DNA of 53,639 bases from Verrucomicrobia bacterium Tous-C9LFEB (GCA_903970445.1 CAJCIP010000012.1:1-53639); one strand, 5' to 3'; counted from the first letter of the stretch, positions 24,663 through 36,967 are shown. Program-made: numbers and translations. The notes: generated by a model from the letters alone, not told the origin.

Positions 24663-24707
24663 CAGAGTCCTTCTCCTTGCTGCGATTCCTGCGTTTGCGG
24701 TTGCGTC

Positions 24708-26423
24708 TTAAACTTCGCGGCGAGCCGCTATCGGAAAGCGGCGGCCCATGCCGAACGCTTTCTTCGAAACCTTTAGTACGGGTGCGGCCTGCTGCCGCTT
24801 GTATTCCGCAATCTCGACCAGCCGGATGACCTGCCGCACTAGAGTGACATCTACATCTTGCGACTTCGCAATCTCTTCCGCAGATTCGTAATCCTCAATG
24901 TACGCGCGCAGGATGGGATCGAGAATCTCGTATGGCGGCAATGAATCCGTGTCCTTCTGCCCGGGCCGCAACTCGGCAGATGGCGGCTTCGTTATGGTGC
25001 CTTCCGGGATCACTTCACCCTTGCGATTCACGTAACGGCTGAGTGCGTAGACCTCTGTCTTGTATAGATCGGCGATGACGGCGAGCGCGCCGACCATGTC
25101 GCCGTACAGCGTGCAGTACCCCACGGCCATTTCACTCTTGTTGCCGGTGGTAAGAACGAGCGCGCCAGTCTTGTTCGAGATGGCCATCAGCAGCGTTCCG
25201 CGCGCGCGTGGCTGAATGTTTTCCTCCGCAAGCCCAAAAGTTGTGCCTGCAAAGAACGGCTCGAGCTCCTTTGTAAACGCGTCGTGAATGGCGCGTATCG
25301 GCGCAATGGAAAACGTAATGCCAAGATTGTTTGCGAGCTGCTCCGCATCGGAGACCGAGCCGCTGGAAGAAAACTCGCTGGGCATGCCGACGCCTTGCAC
25401 GTTTTCTTTGCCGAGCGCCTCTACGGCAATGGCTGCAACGAGCGCTGAATCGATGCCACCGCTAAGCCCCAGGATCGCTTTGCGGAAGCCGCATTTGTGC
25501 AGGTAATCGCGCGTGCCGAGCACAAGCGCGCTCCAAGTGCGCTCGCACTCGGGTTCGCCGGCGGACTGCTGGGCCTTTGCAGCGATGTCCGCGTGCTGCT
25601 TTGTGTCCGCTACAGACCTTGCGTTTTCCGTGTCGAAGATCACGAGGTCTTCCGCGAATTCACAAGCCTGCGCGATCACCTCCGCATTCGCGTTCATGGC
25701 GAAGGAATCGCCATCGAAGACGAGGCTATCGTTGGCGCCAACCTGGTTCACCATCACCACTGTCGCGCGATGGCGCTTGGCAAGTGCGCCGATCATGCGC
25801 CGCCGGACTTCCGTCTTGCCGTGCCAGTAGGGGGAAGCAGAGATGTTCAGGATGAGCCGGTGGCCGGCAAGGTGCGGCGGCAGCACGGACCATTGCTTCA
25901 TCAGCTCTTCGATGGGGTCGACAGGATAGTTCTGTCGCGGCCAGAACATCTTGTCATTCCATGCGTCTTCGCAAATGGTGATGGCGACTGGCTGGCCTTT
26001 CACCGTTGTGAGCTCCTGATGCGCTGCAGGCTCGAAGTAGCGCTGCTCATCGAACACGTCGTAGAAGGGCAGGAGCATCTTCTGTTGCGCGTAGCGCACG
26101 TCGCCCCCTTCGAGCAGGACCGCTAGGTTGCGCGCTCGCTTTCCTGCTCCGTCTTGCGCAAACGCAGGTGTACCGATGAGTATTGCCGGCGATTCCGAAT
26201 CCGCCGTGAGGCGCTTCACCTCGTCGAGGCTTTCTTCAGCGCGCCTCAGGAACGAGTCTTTCTCTAACAAGTCCGCTGGTGGATAGCCGCAGATAGCGAG
26301 CTCGGGGAAGATGACAAGTTCCGCGGAGTCGCTCGATGCGCGGAGATAGAAATCTCGAATCTTCTGCAGGTTTCCGGTGAAGTCACCCACCGTAGGGTTG
26401 ATCTGGGCCAACGCAATGCGCAC
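24708..26423 (-). CDS. nadE: Glutamine-dependent NAD+ synthase
   Basis: A 571-aa two-domain enzyme converting nicotinic acid adenine dinucleotide to NAD+ with ammonia from glutamine. The N-terminal nitrilase-type glutaminase (about 1-270) has its catalytic Glu in FPELAICGYPP, the Lys in the AQQKMLLPFYDVFDEQRYF segment, and Cys in ITICEDAWN. The C-terminal synthetase has the PP-loop LGLSGGIDSALVAA, TTGNKSEMAVGYCTLYGDM and the RRFPIAARR tail. The normal length and both active sites are intact. It lies between the MlaF-like gene (28 bp upstream) and the DsbA-like gene. Confidence 0.96.
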   Translation of the reverse strand: MRIALAQINPTVGDFTGNLQKIRDFYLRASSDSAELVIFPELAICGYPPADLLEKDSFLRRAEESLDEVKRLTADSESPAILIGTPAFAQDGAGKRARNLAVLLEGGDVRYAQQKMLLPFYDVFDEQRYFEPAAHQELTTVKGQPVAITICEDAWNDKMFWPRQNYPVDPIEELMKQWSVLPPHLAGHRLILNISASPYWHGKTEVRRRMIGALAKRHRATVVMVNQVGANDSLVFDGDSFAMNANAEVIAQACEFAEDLVIFDTENARSVADTKQHADIAAKAQQSAGEPECERTWSALVLGTRDYLHKCGFRKAILGLSGGIDSALVAAIAVEALGKENVQGVGMPSEFSSSGSVSDAEQLANNLGITFSIAPIRAIHDAFTKELEPFFAGTTFGLAEENIQPRARGTLLMAISNKTGALVLTTGNKSEMAVGYCTLYGDMVGALAVIADLYKTEVYALSRYVNRKGEVIPEGTITKPPSAELRPGQKDTDSLPPYEILDPILRAYIEDYESAEEIAKSQDVDVTLVRQVIRLVEIAEYKRQQAAPVLKVSKKAFGMGRRFPIAARREV

Positions 26424-26451
26424 GTTCCAAGTTTATCGCGTGCGGTCTTGT

Positions 26452-27435
26452 CTACTGCGGGAGCACAAGTTCGTCCAGCGCGAGAAACTCCTGCAGCACG
26501 GGATCGTTGCTCGCGCGCATCTCTTCTCTCGTGCCGAAGAAGCGTGCTTTGCCTTCGTGCAGAAAGACCACGCGATCCGCCAGCTTTTCCGCGAATCGCA
26601 TGTCATGCGTGACGACGATGCTGGTGAGATGAAGCTGCTGCTTCAGTCGCTGAATCAGGTCGCCGAGAAGATTGGCCATGAGCGGGTCGACCATCGTCGT
26701 AGGTTCGTCGTACAGCACCGCGGATGGTTGTGCGGCCAGCGCGCGTGCGATCGCGACCGAACGCTTCATGCCGGTTGAAAGATCCGACGGCAGCAGGTTC
26801 TCCATGCCGGCGACTCCGACCATCTCCAACAAGCCTTTGACGACGAGCAGGATCTGGTCTTCTTCCATGCGGGCATGCTCGCGCAGCGGAAAGGCCACGT
26901 TCTCGCCCACGCTGATCGAGTCGAACAGTGCACCGTTCTGAAACACCATGGTCACCTTGCGCCGCACATCCTGCATCTCGCGCTCCGTAAAGCCCGCGAT
27001 GTCTTGTCCCGCCACCATCACCGTTCCACTGTCCGGTTGAAGGAAGCCCATCAGAATTTGCAATGACACTGATTTACCGACGCCGCTGCGGCCAAGAATG
27101 CAGAGAGTCTCGCCGGCGTTTACGGAGAAGCTGACGTCCTGAAGGACCTGGAACTCGCCGAAGGACTTATTGACGTGTTCGAACGCGATGTATGGACCGG
27201 CGGAGCTAGGAAACTGAGCGCCTGCAAGCCCGGCATTCGCAGCAAATGCCGTATCGTCGGCGGCCTGTTCAGCGGCAGCCTCGTTGGCTTCCGCGGAGAC
27301 GGCCATGAACTCTTCCATGATTGGAGCAACGTCAGGCGTGAGGTCGGCGGTAAGGGGATCGTCGGGAGTATGGTGCGTGATGCCGCCGGAATCCGGCAGT
27401 TCCACTGCACTGTCGTCTGGCTTCTTGTCAGCCAC
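26452..27435 (-). CDS. MlaF-like ABC transporter ATPase with acidic N-terminal extension
   Basis: A 327-aa ABC ATPase of the phospholipid/retrograde lipid transport (Mla/Ttg2) type. The core from about residue 83 has Walker A GRSGVGKS, the Q-loop FQNGALFDS, the signature LSTGMKRSVAIARAL (variant of LSGGM), Walker B AVLYDEPTTMVDP and switch VVTHDM. The first 80 residues are acidic and Ala-rich, with no recognised domain, and are longer than in usual MlaF proteins (about 270 aa). No permease (MlaE) or MCE-domain (MlaD) gene is adjacent, so partners must be encoded elsewhere. The ATG at 27435 is the first sensible start, but a shorter form starting inside is possible. Confidence 0.82.
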   Translation of the reverse strand: MADKKPDDSAVELPDSGGITHHTPDDPLTADLTPDVAPIMEEFMAVSAEANEAAAEQAADDTAFAANAGLAGAQFPSSAGPYIAFEHVNKSFGEFQVLQDVSFSVNAGETLCILGRSGVGKSVSLQILMGFLQPDSGTVMVAGQDIAGFTEREMQDVRRKVTMVFQNGALFDSISVGENVAFPLREHARMEEDQILLVVKGLLEMVGVAGMENLLPSDLSTGMKRSVAIARALAAQPSAVLYDEPTTMVDPLMANLLGDLIQRLKQQLHLTSIVVTHDMRFAEKLADRVVFLHEGKARFFGTREEMRASNDPVLQEFLALDELVLPQ

Positions 27436-27469
27436 GCAGTCGGCTCCTCGTTCTCATAAAGTATGTCAT

Positions 27470-28129
27470 TCAGCGTTGGGTCTGCGGCTGCCGGCCTTCG
27501 GCCAGGGCCCAGGCTTCTGCTTCGGCGAGTTCCTGCGGTGTATTGATGTTGCTGAACGACATTTCGATCTGCGCGTCCGTTAAGTTCAGAGCAAATTGCC
27601 TGGCGTCCTTGGGACAGACTGGAGCGACATCATCTGCGTCTGCCGCGTACAGCAGATCGTTCAGTCTCCTTTCATCTCGATCCAATGCTTGTGAGATGGA
27701 GTGAGCACATTTCGTGTGCAACATGGAAAATGCCGGTTGCCGTTCTCGCCCAACGATCAGAAGACTCGCGCTGCAAGGATCCTCTTCCAGGGTTTCTTTG
27801 GCCCAGCCCCTTAGAAGCGCTGGTGACACGAGAGGAACATCAACCGGAATAAACAGGGTCCACGCCCGCTTGGCAGCTCGAAGGGCTGCTTCAAACGCCG
27901 CGCCCGGACCGATGCCACTTCGCAGATCGTGAACGACTGGAGCGTAAATATCTAGATCGTCACGATTGCCGAGTATGGAAACTTCACTGCAAAACGCGCG
28001 AAGTTTCGCAACAGCGATCTCAATCAACGGTACGCCGCAGAACGGCAGCAGCACTTTATCCTGCCCCATCCGCGAGCTCTTGCCGCCGGCCAGAACGAAG
28101 CCGTGAATAGGCAGCGGAGCTTCGGTCAC
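27470..28129 (-). CDS. mobA: Molybdenum cofactor guanylyltransferase
   Basis: A 219-aa nucleotidyltransferase-fold enzyme expected to attach GMP to molybdopterin-Mo. The N-terminal signature FVLAGGKSSRMGQDKVLLPF and the LFIPVDVPLVSP strand with its metal Asp are present; the end NINTPQELAEAEAW is family-typical. The ATG overlaps the stop of the upstream M20 dipeptidase (ATGA). It could be a related MobA-like cytidylyl or adenylyltransferase, but the motif set favours MobA. Molybdoenzymes such as xanthine dehydrogenase would need this cofactor, which fits the purine cluster. Confidence 0.85.
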   Translation of the reverse strand: MTEAPLPIHGFVLAGGKSSRMGQDKVLLPFCGVPLIEIAVAKLRAFCSEVSILGNRDDLDIYAPVVHDLRSGIGPGAAFEAALRAAKRAWTLFIPVDVPLVSPALLRGWAKETLEEDPCSASLLIVGRERQPAFSMLHTKCAHSISQALDRDERRLNDLLYAADADDVAPVCPKDARQFALNLTDAQIEMSFSNINTPQELAEAEAWALAEGRQPQTQR

Positions 28130-29520
28130 GCGCTTTGTCCGACGATCTCGAAGAAGCGAATGATCGACTCGATGCCACGATGAAAGTTCGCGATGTGGAA
28201 CTTCTCGTTCGGCGCGTGAAGATTATCGTCCGGCAAGCCGAAGCCCATCATCACCGTCGGAATGCCAAGCTCGCGCACGAAGTCTCCGACGATGGGGATT
28301 GAGCCGCCGCCACGAACGAAGACGGTTTCTTTGCCGAACACCTGCGCCATCGCCTGCTGCGCTGCGCGGATGTACTCGTTATCGGTGCTGACAACGATGG
28401 GTTCGCCGGAGTGAATCATGCGCACATCCACCTGAACGCCTTTCGGGCAGACTTCTTCGACGAAGGCTTTGTACTTCGCGAAGGTCTCTTCCGGCTTCAT
28501 TCCAGGCACGAGGCGAAAGCTAATCTTCGCCAGCGCCTTTGCCGGGATAACCGTCTTTGCCCCAGCGCCAATGAAGCCGCCGGGCATGCCGTGCACATCC
28601 ATCGTCGGTCGAGACCATGTGCGTTCCAGCACGCTGAACATTTCCTCGCCTGTCAACTCAGTAGAGCCGACCTCAGTCTTCCGGTAATGCTCCTCGTCAA
28701 ACGGCAGCGAGCGCCAGGCCTCGAGCTCTGCTTTTGTTGGCTCTTCAATGCCGTCATAAAAACCGGGGATTGCGATTCGACCGTCTTCACGCTTGAGCCG
28801 CGCGATCATCTGCGCCAGGGCAACGAATGGGTTCGGCGCAGCGCCACCATACATGCCGGAATGAAGATCCTGCGCAGCGCCGCGTACTTCGAGCTCGGTA
28901 TAAATCATGCCGCGCAAGCCAACGCACAGTGTTGGGAGATCAGGCGCAAACATCTCGGTGTCGCTGACCAGGGCGGCATCTGCTTGCAGTTGGTCGCCAT
29001 GCTCGCGAACGAACGCGGCGATGCCCTCGCCACCAACCTCTTCTTCGCCTTCAACAATGACGCGGATGTTTACCGGCAGCTTGCCGTCAGTCTTCAGCAA
29101 ACTCTCCAACGCCTTCACGTGCATCCACATCTGCCCCTTGTCATCGACTGCACCGCGTGCGTAGATGTTGCCATCGCGCTCATCCGGCTCGAAGGGCGGC
29201 GACTTCCACTCATCGAGCGGATCGGGCGGCTGCACATCGTAGTGGCCGTAGCAGAGGACCGTGGGTCTACCGGGTGCGTTCAGCCAGTCGGCGTAGACGA
29301 GCGGATGTCCTTTACGTTGCTGAGTCGTCGTTTCAATCAGCCGCACATTCTCCATGCCGGCGCTACGCAGGCCCTCGGCAACGAACTCCGCCGCACGACG
29401 GACATCGCCCACGCGCTCCGGTGTTGTGGAGATGGACGGAATACGAAGCAGGTCTTTGAGTTCCGCGACAAACGTCGCTCCATTCTTCTTCGCGTAGTCG
29501 ATTGCTTCGTTTGAGCTCAT
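28126..29520 (-). CDS. M20 family dipeptidase
   Basis: A 464-aa di-zinc metallopeptidase of the carnosinase/CNDP-type branch. Seen: CYGHYDVQPPDPLDEWKSPPF (around residues 90-110) with the first metal His and Asp, ARGAVDDKGQM, VEGEEEVGG with the catalytic Glu, and the C-terminal NLHAPNEKFHI. It cleaves small peptides, probably in the cytoplasm because no signal is present. It is 12 bp downstream of the M28 peptidase gene and overlaps mobA, suggesting a peptide-salvage pair. Confidence 0.9.
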   Translation of the reverse strand: MSSNEAIDYAKKNGATFVAELKDLLRIPSISTTPERVGDVRRAAEFVAEGLRSAGMENVRLIETTTQQRKGHPLVYADWLNAPGRPTVLCYGHYDVQPPDPLDEWKSPPFEPDERDGNIYARGAVDDKGQMWMHVKALESLLKTDGKLPVNIRVIVEGEEEVGGEGIAAFVREHGDQLQADAALVSDTEMFAPDLPTLCVGLRGMIYTELEVRGAAQDLHSGMYGGAAPNPFVALAQMIARLKREDGRIAIPGFYDGIEEPTKAELEAWRSLPFDEEHYRKTEVGSTELTGEEMFSVLERTWSRPTMDVHGMPGGFIGAGAKTVIPAKALAKISFRLVPGMKPEETFAKYKAFVEEVCPKGVQVDVRMIHSGEPIVVSTDNEYIRAAQQAMAQVFGKETVFVRGGGSIPIVGDFVRELGIPTVMMGFGLPDDNLHAPNEKFHIANFHRGIESIIRFFEIVGQSA

Positions 29521-29532
29521 GCTGTTGCTTCC

Positions 29533-30948
29533 TTAGTTCCTGCTCGGCTTACCACCAGGATTCCATTTGGGTACGAAGTCGCTTGACGCGAGCCAGCGTA
29601 CCGGTTCGACGAGTGACTGAATCGCCGCCGTCATAAACGGCAGATCGAGGTGGGCAAGGTCGTCGTTTGGCTGGTGATAGGTCGGCGGCGTTCCCCATCC
29701 TGCTGCCGTATGCGCGACGACGCCTTTCAATGCCAGCGCGTAGTTGTCAGAGCGCTCGAAGAAATGCTGCTCGGGGTAAGGATCGGGACCGATCAGCGCG
29801 CCATGCTCCTTCAGCGTTGGTCCTAGATTCGAGCGGTCGTAACCGGTAAGCAGCAGCGTGCCCTTCGGCATTTTGGGATCCTGGTTGCCGATCATCTCGA
29901 ACTCGAGATTCGCCACCAGGTCTTTGAGCGGCACGGGAGGATGCTCGCCGAAGTACGTAGAGCCGAGCTCACCCGCCTCTTCGCTGCCGTAGCAAACGAA
30001 CAACACACTCCGCTTCAGCTTCGGCCCGGAGGCAAGAGCGTGCGCGAGCTCCAGCACTGCTGTTGTGCCCGCAGCGTCATCATTCGCGCCGTTGTAGATG
30101 CTGTCACCGTTTACCGGCCTTCCCACGCCGAGATGATCAAGATTCGCTGTAAGGAGGATCGTTCCGGCATTCGCATCGGTTCCAGGCAAGTAGCCGATCG
30201 TGTTGAAGGTTTTGCGCGGCGATGCTTGTGGAAGCGCCTTCACCGTGAGACTCACAGCCGTGCCGTCAGCCACTTCATTCAACTGCACGAGCTGTGCAGC
30301 GTTCACCGCGACAACGGTGATTCCTGAGCGATTATCCGGCGAATCTTTCAAGCGTAGCGGCAGGCGCGTCTTGCCACCCACCATGGTGTAAAGCTGCTGC
30401 GTGGAGTCGTCCCACGGCTCGAGAATCATCGCGGCCCCGCCGCGCCACAACGACGACGACAACTGCACAGCCGTCTTGCCCGCAGGAACATCGGTGATGA
30501 GCACAACGGAACCACGAGGAAACTTCGCCGAGCCCACATCGGCACCGCGAATTTTGGACAGCGGACCGTTCATCGATACGCCGCCGGATTGCATGAGGGT
30601 AAACCCGGTACCTTCTTCCGCGCGGACGTTACCGGCAGACAATGCGGCGTGGCCGTCGAGTTCGGGGGAAATGATCTCGGCGCTTTGGATGTACCCGTTC
30701 ATGCCGGGAGCGGGTCTCAGGCCATAGCCGATGAACTCCGAAGCGACGTAACTTGCGGTCAATTCTTCATCACGGGTCGCGCTGCCGCGTCCGGCGAGAA
30801 CATCGCTTGCCAGAAATTCCTCGTGGGCACGAACCCACTCCGGACGAACCGTCCAGGAGGCGGGTGCCTGCGCAGCAATCATGCCCGTAATCAGGCATAT
30901 CGCGGCAGCCGAGACAACATACTTCAGAAAACCAGAACGATACAGCAT
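29533..30948 (-). CDS. Exported M28 family metallopeptidase
   Basis: A 471-aa zinc aminopeptidase-type enzyme. The N-terminus (MLYRSGFLKYVVSAAAICLITGMIAAQ) is a signal peptide or anchor. A PA-domain-like insert spans roughly residues 110-240. The catalytic M28 core has LLTANLDHLGVG, YNGANDDAAGT, FVCYGSEEAGELGS and EFEMIGNQD, with a late His in PTYHQPNDD. All five expected metal-ligand positions look present. It is divergent from a small exported protein gene across 117 bp and heads the minus-strand run to 23646. Confidence 0.88.
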   Translation of the reverse strand: MLYRSGFLKYVVSAAAICLITGMIAAQAPASWTVRPEWVRAHEEFLASDVLAGRGSATRDEELTASYVASEFIGYGLRPAPGMNGYIQSAEIISPELDGHAALSAGNVRAEEGTGFTLMQSGGVSMNGPLSKIRGADVGSAKFPRGSVVLITDVPAGKTAVQLSSSLWRGGAAMILEPWDDSTQQLYTMVGGKTRLPLRLKDSPDNRSGITVVAVNAAQLVQLNEVADGTAVSLTVKALPQASPRKTFNTIGYLPGTDANAGTILLTANLDHLGVGRPVNGDSIYNGANDDAAGTTAVLELAHALASGPKLKRSVLFVCYGSEEAGELGSTYFGEHPPVPLKDLVANLEFEMIGNQDPKMPKGTLLLTGYDRSNLGPTLKEHGALIGPDPYPEQHFFERSDNYALALKGVVAHTAAGWGTPPTYHQPNDDLAHLDLPFMTAAIQSLVEPVRWLASSDFVPKWNPGGKPSRN

Positions 30949-31065
30949 TCATCTCCAGGCGAATGGTCAGGATACGCACAATCGTACCCTTCCATGAGCT
31001 CGGATGTGCGAAGTGCAAGACCGATCGGACGCTTCCAGCAGCCGATATTCGTCTAAAATAGCAAC

Positions 31066-31365
31066 GTGCGGCTTCGTGCAGTCCATCTCGCCTGTTTCAT
31101 GCTTCTGCTGTCGGCTATCGCGTCGGCAGAGACTCGCGCCGGGCGTGCGGATGCGCAGGACCTCCAAGTTCAGTACGCGAGCCTGCTCCTACAGCAGGGC
31201 TCGCTTACAGCGCCGCTGGAAGAAGCGTTTCCTTGCGGAACGCAGGATGCCCTCAAACTCAACCTGCCCGTCAGCTTGCGCGCTCAGATGAAGGCAGCTT
31301 GGGCGATGCGACCGCCCTCGGCCCAGGGAGCTCAAGTGCAGGAATTTACCGGCAATCGCGTCTAG
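31066..31365 (+). CDS. Small exported hypothetical protein
   Basis: A 99-aa protein starting at GTG (31066), with a clear Sec signal peptide (MRLRAVHLACFMLLLSAIASAE). The mature part of about 78 residues has no recognised family; it is helical-looking, with a single Cys (EEAFPCGTQD). An AAAATA tract about 10 bp upstream could be a -10 box. secA starts 104 bp later on the same strand. Support is the good signal peptide and position; family unknown. Confidence 0.55.
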   Translation: MRLRAVHLACFMLLLSAIASAETRAGRADAQDLQVQYASLLLQQGSLTAPLEEAFPCGTQDALKLNLPVSLRAQMKAAWAMRPPSAQGAQVQEFTGNRV

Positions 31366-31469
31366 AACTGGCGCTCGCTTAGTTCCTGCCTCGCCCGCGT
31401 GAGGCTCCGCACTCCATCTGACTGCTTCTGCGTCCTGCGCTTTCTCGCGACGCCCAAAGGAATTCTTCC

Positions 31470-34505
<3,036 letters not shown>

Positions 34506-34541
34506 TGCAGCGGGCTTGTATATTTTAGGTGAGAGGTCCCA

Positions 34542-34754
34542 ATGCCCAATAACAATCAGCATCACTCAATTGGTACCAGTGACGCGTTGTCGACTGCGAC
34601 TGCTCAAAGGCGTTTGCAACAAGAAACAAGGGCTTTCAGCAACGTCGCGGCGAAAGCGTCTTTGCACCACGCCACAGCTAACTTCCAAGCTGCGAGATCT
34701 GCATCTCAGGCAAATCCTCCGATCGTTCCGAGTTCAAGTTCTGATGGACAGTAA
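34542..34754 (+). CDS. Small hypothetical protein, upstream partner of membrane protein gene
   Basis: A 70-aa polar, Gln/Ser/Ala-rich protein (starting MPNNNQHHSIGTSDALS, central QRRLQQETRAFSNVAAKASLHH). It resembles no family I know. Support: an AGAGG ribosome site about 7 bp before the ATG, a position directly after secA (36 bp), and a stop (TAA) that abuts the ATG of the next gene. Local base composition is more AT-rich than secA. It may be an antitoxin-like or regulatory small protein, but that is a guess. Confidence 0.5.
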   Translation: MPNNNQHHSIGTSDALSTATAQRRLQQETRAFSNVAAKASLHHATANFQAARSASQANPPIVPSSSSDGQ

Positions 34755-35327
34755 ATGCCCAGTATGGCTGCTGCGAGTCACGATGCCTGGAGCCGTGGGG
34801 ATGTCATTGCCCTTGTTGCACTCGTTCTTTCGGTAATTGCATTTTTAGTGGCGCTTTACACACTTCATCGTGGCAATCTGAACTCATCCGTAGCATCGAT
34901 GATCCCTTTGCATGCGGAAATCCGCGAGCGTTGGGAGGAGTATCTAAACTCTTTTTCCTTTCGCGGTCTAGACACAAGAGACGTAGACAATGTCAACTGG
35001 GACGTGGTCGATGCGCATATTGCCAGCAGACTCGAACGGCTGATGAATGTTCTGGAGATCGCAGCTGCGGTCGAAGTGGAAGGTACATTCTCAGGCGTTT
35101 CGCGACTGCTTATGCGTGACTACGTGAGAAGAATGCTCGATGCGGTTATTAGCGATGACTACACAAGCACACAAGTCTCGAAGTTGCTGCAGGATGAGAA
35201 CACCTTCTTGTTTATTCGGCGATTTATAGGCGAGAAAGAACAGTTGGCCAGCATCCTTCCTAAAAACTGGTACGCATATCCAGAAGTCTCAAATATGGAT
35301 AAAGTGCGAAGCTTATTTCGTTACTAG
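34755..35327 (+). CDS. Hypothetical single-pass membrane protein
   Basis: A 190-aa protein whose N-terminal segment (about residues 17-42, DVIALVALVLSVIAFLVALY) is one membrane helix. A cytoplasmic-type helical domain follows, with RERWEEYLNSF, ASRLERLMNVLEIAAAVEVEG and LLMRDYVRRMLD. The C-terminal part (HAEIRERW... to the end) resembles, in outline only, small anchored proteins of unknown function that count or bind partners by helical bundles. It starts immediately at the stop of the 70-aa gene and is AT-richer than its neighbours, suggesting recent acquisition. The rhodanese gene follows 26 bp later. Confidence 0.6.
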   Translation: MPSMAAASHDAWSRGDVIALVALVLSVIAFLVALYTLHRGNLNSSVASMIPLHAEIRERWEEYLNSFSFRGLDTRDVDNVNWDVVDAHIASRLERLMNVLEIAAAVEVEGTFSGVSRLLMRDYVRRMLDAVISDDYTSTQVSKLLQDENTFLFIRRFIGEKEQLASILPKNWYAYPEVSNMDKVRSLFRY

Positions 35328-35353
35328 CCGCTTGGTGCGCGGGGAGAGCATTG

Positions 35354-35677
35354 ATGGATCTCGAGATCACAGTAGACCAATTGAAAGAGCGCTTGGCCTC
35401 ATCCACCCCTCCACTTCTGCTTGATGTCCGAGAGCCGTGGGAATACGAGACAGCCAGCATCGACGGCAGCACTCTCATTCCAATGGGTGAAATCCCGGGC
35501 CGCGCTCACCAGGAGCTTGACGAGGAGCAGCCGATTGCGGTGCTGTGCCATCATGGCGCGCGATCTTTGTCTGTGGCGAACTGGCTGCAGCAGCAGGGAT
35601 TCGAACACGCGCAGTCCGTGCGCGGTGGAATCGATCTTTGGTCGCAGGTGATCGACTCCTCCGTTCCCCGCTACTGA
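35354..35677 (+). CDS. Single-domain rhodanese (sulfurtransferase)
   Basis: A 107-aa rhodanese-fold protein. LLDVREPWEYETASIDGS and IPMGEIPGR are the usual N-terminal half; the active loop is LCHHGARS with the catalytic Cys around residue 64, and the end is QSVRGGIDLWSQ. The ATG at 35354 follows GGGGAGAG; a TTG three bases earlier is less likely. It is a cytoplasmic sulfur carrier or transferase (GlpE/PspE-like in size). Neighbours give no specific partner; the MoeB-rhodanese fusion of the sulfur locus carries a similar domain. Confidence 0.88.
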   Translation: MDLEITVDQLKERLASSTPPLLLDVREPWEYETASIDGSTLIPMGEIPGRAHQELDEEQPIAVLCHHGARSLSVANWLQQQGFEHAQSVRGGIDLWSQVIDSSVPRY

Positions 35678-35741
35678 GCCGCCACTTACCATCCGAGACA
35701 GCACAGCAGCGGCACTTTGCTCTGTGCTACTCTCTGGCGCA

Positions 35742-36941
35742 ATGACTTCGCGCATCACTCGGCGACAATTCGGAATGGCTTCAGCATCGCTTGCGAGCGG
35801 ACTTCTCTTGCCCGGTGTGCTGCGCTCGCAGACTTCACTGTCTTCACGGGTCGACGTTGGAGCAATGGAGCGCGACCGCATACTTGTTGAGGCGAGAGAA
35901 GCTCTGCAGCGACCGGTAAACACAATCACCTCTTACGCCGCACCGCGCAAAGATGCAGACCCGCGCGACTTCTACTCGGAGCTGACGTTTGCTCAGAGCG
36001 ACCTCATTCCACGTACCGCGCGCGCCTACCGAGATCACGCAACAGCGCTGCGGGGGTTCTCCAATACTGTCGCTACACTTACCGCCGCCTATGTGCTCAC
36101 ACACGATGACGCGTACGCCTTGCGCGCGGGCCGGCACCTGTACGCGTGGTTCGTCGCGCCAGCCACCCGCATGAACCCACAGCTCACCTTCGCTGGCTTT
36201 GATCCAAAGGGCAAAGCAACAGTTGGGCCACCAGCAGGCGTCGTGGACGGAGCACCGCTTGGGGAAGTTGCGCGAGCCATGAGCTTCCTGACAGACACTG
36301 CAGCGTTGTCTCCACCAGACGCCGAAACGGCGCATCAGTGGTTCGCGACCTTGCTCGCGTGGATGAACAACGCTCGTGAACCCGTGATCGCGCGTGAAGC
36401 GAAGGACCACACAGCATCGGCGTGGCTGCTGCTGGCATCGGCAATCTCACGCTCGCTGCGCGACTCCGCTGTGCTGGACGCGTGCACACACCGCTTTCGC
36501 AAACCCACGTTGCGCAATCAGATCAGCGCGGAGGGCGTCTTCCCACACGAAATAACAACTGCATTCCCGTTGCGAAGCACGCTGCTCAACTTTGATCTGC
36601 TTGCGGCGGCATGTCAGCTTCTATCGACGTCTTTTGATCCACTGTGGCAGTACGAGCTGGAAGACGGTCCAGGAATGCGCTCTGTGGCCGCTCTGCTCTT
36701 TCCAATTCTGCAAGACCGTGCCAAGTGGCCCTACGTTGCAGACCCCATGTACTTCCACGATCTTCCGGGAAAGCGCGCTGGCCTGCTTTTCGCTGGTCGC
36801 GCATTCGACCGACCGGAATACGTTGAGACTTGGCGCTCAACACCCGCGCCGAACATGGACGTTCTGCCGGAGCCTGTTGCATCCAGCTTTGTGGTGCACG
36901 AGCCTTTGCTTTGGACAACGCGAGCCGCGCACGGCCTCTAA
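35742..36941 (+). CDS. Tat-exported alginate-lyase-like protein
   Basis: A 399-aa protein. The ATG at 35742 begins a twin-arginine signal (MTSRITRRQFGMASASLASG). The mature protein is an (alpha/alpha) toroid-like all-helical protein resembling the alginate lyase family (PF05426 type): RTARAYRDHATALRGFSNTVATLTAAYVLT, YALRAGRHLYAWFV, and later DHTASAWLLLASAI and TTAFPLRSTLLNFDLL. A polysaccharide-degrading role in the periplasm is likely but the substrate is not certain. It stands 64 bp after the rhodanese gene. Confidence 0.78.
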   Translation: MTSRITRRQFGMASASLASGLLLPGVLRSQTSLSSRVDVGAMERDRILVEAREALQRPVNTITSYAAPRKDADPRDFYSELTFAQSDLIPRTARAYRDHATALRGFSNTVATLTAAYVLTHDDAYALRAGRHLYAWFVAPATRMNPQLTFAGFDPKGKATVGPPAGVVDGAPLGEVARAMSFLTDTAALSPPDAETAHQWFATLLAWMNNAREPVIAREAKDHTASAWLLLASAISRSLRDSAVLDACTHRFRKPTLRNQISAEGVFPHEITTAFPLRSTLLNFDLLAAACQLLSTSFDPLWQYELEDGPGMRSVAALLFPILQDRAKWPYVADPMYFHDLPGKRAGLLFAGRAFDRPEYVETWRSTPAPNMDVLPEPVASSFVVHEPLLWTTRAAHGL

Positions 36942-36967
36942 GCGCTTCAGCCCCGTCTGTGGCGGAA

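Noticed and set aside
28411-29514. 367-aa plus-strand frame opposite the M20 dipeptidase
   Set aside because: It has shadow composition and lies fully over a confidently assigned gene.
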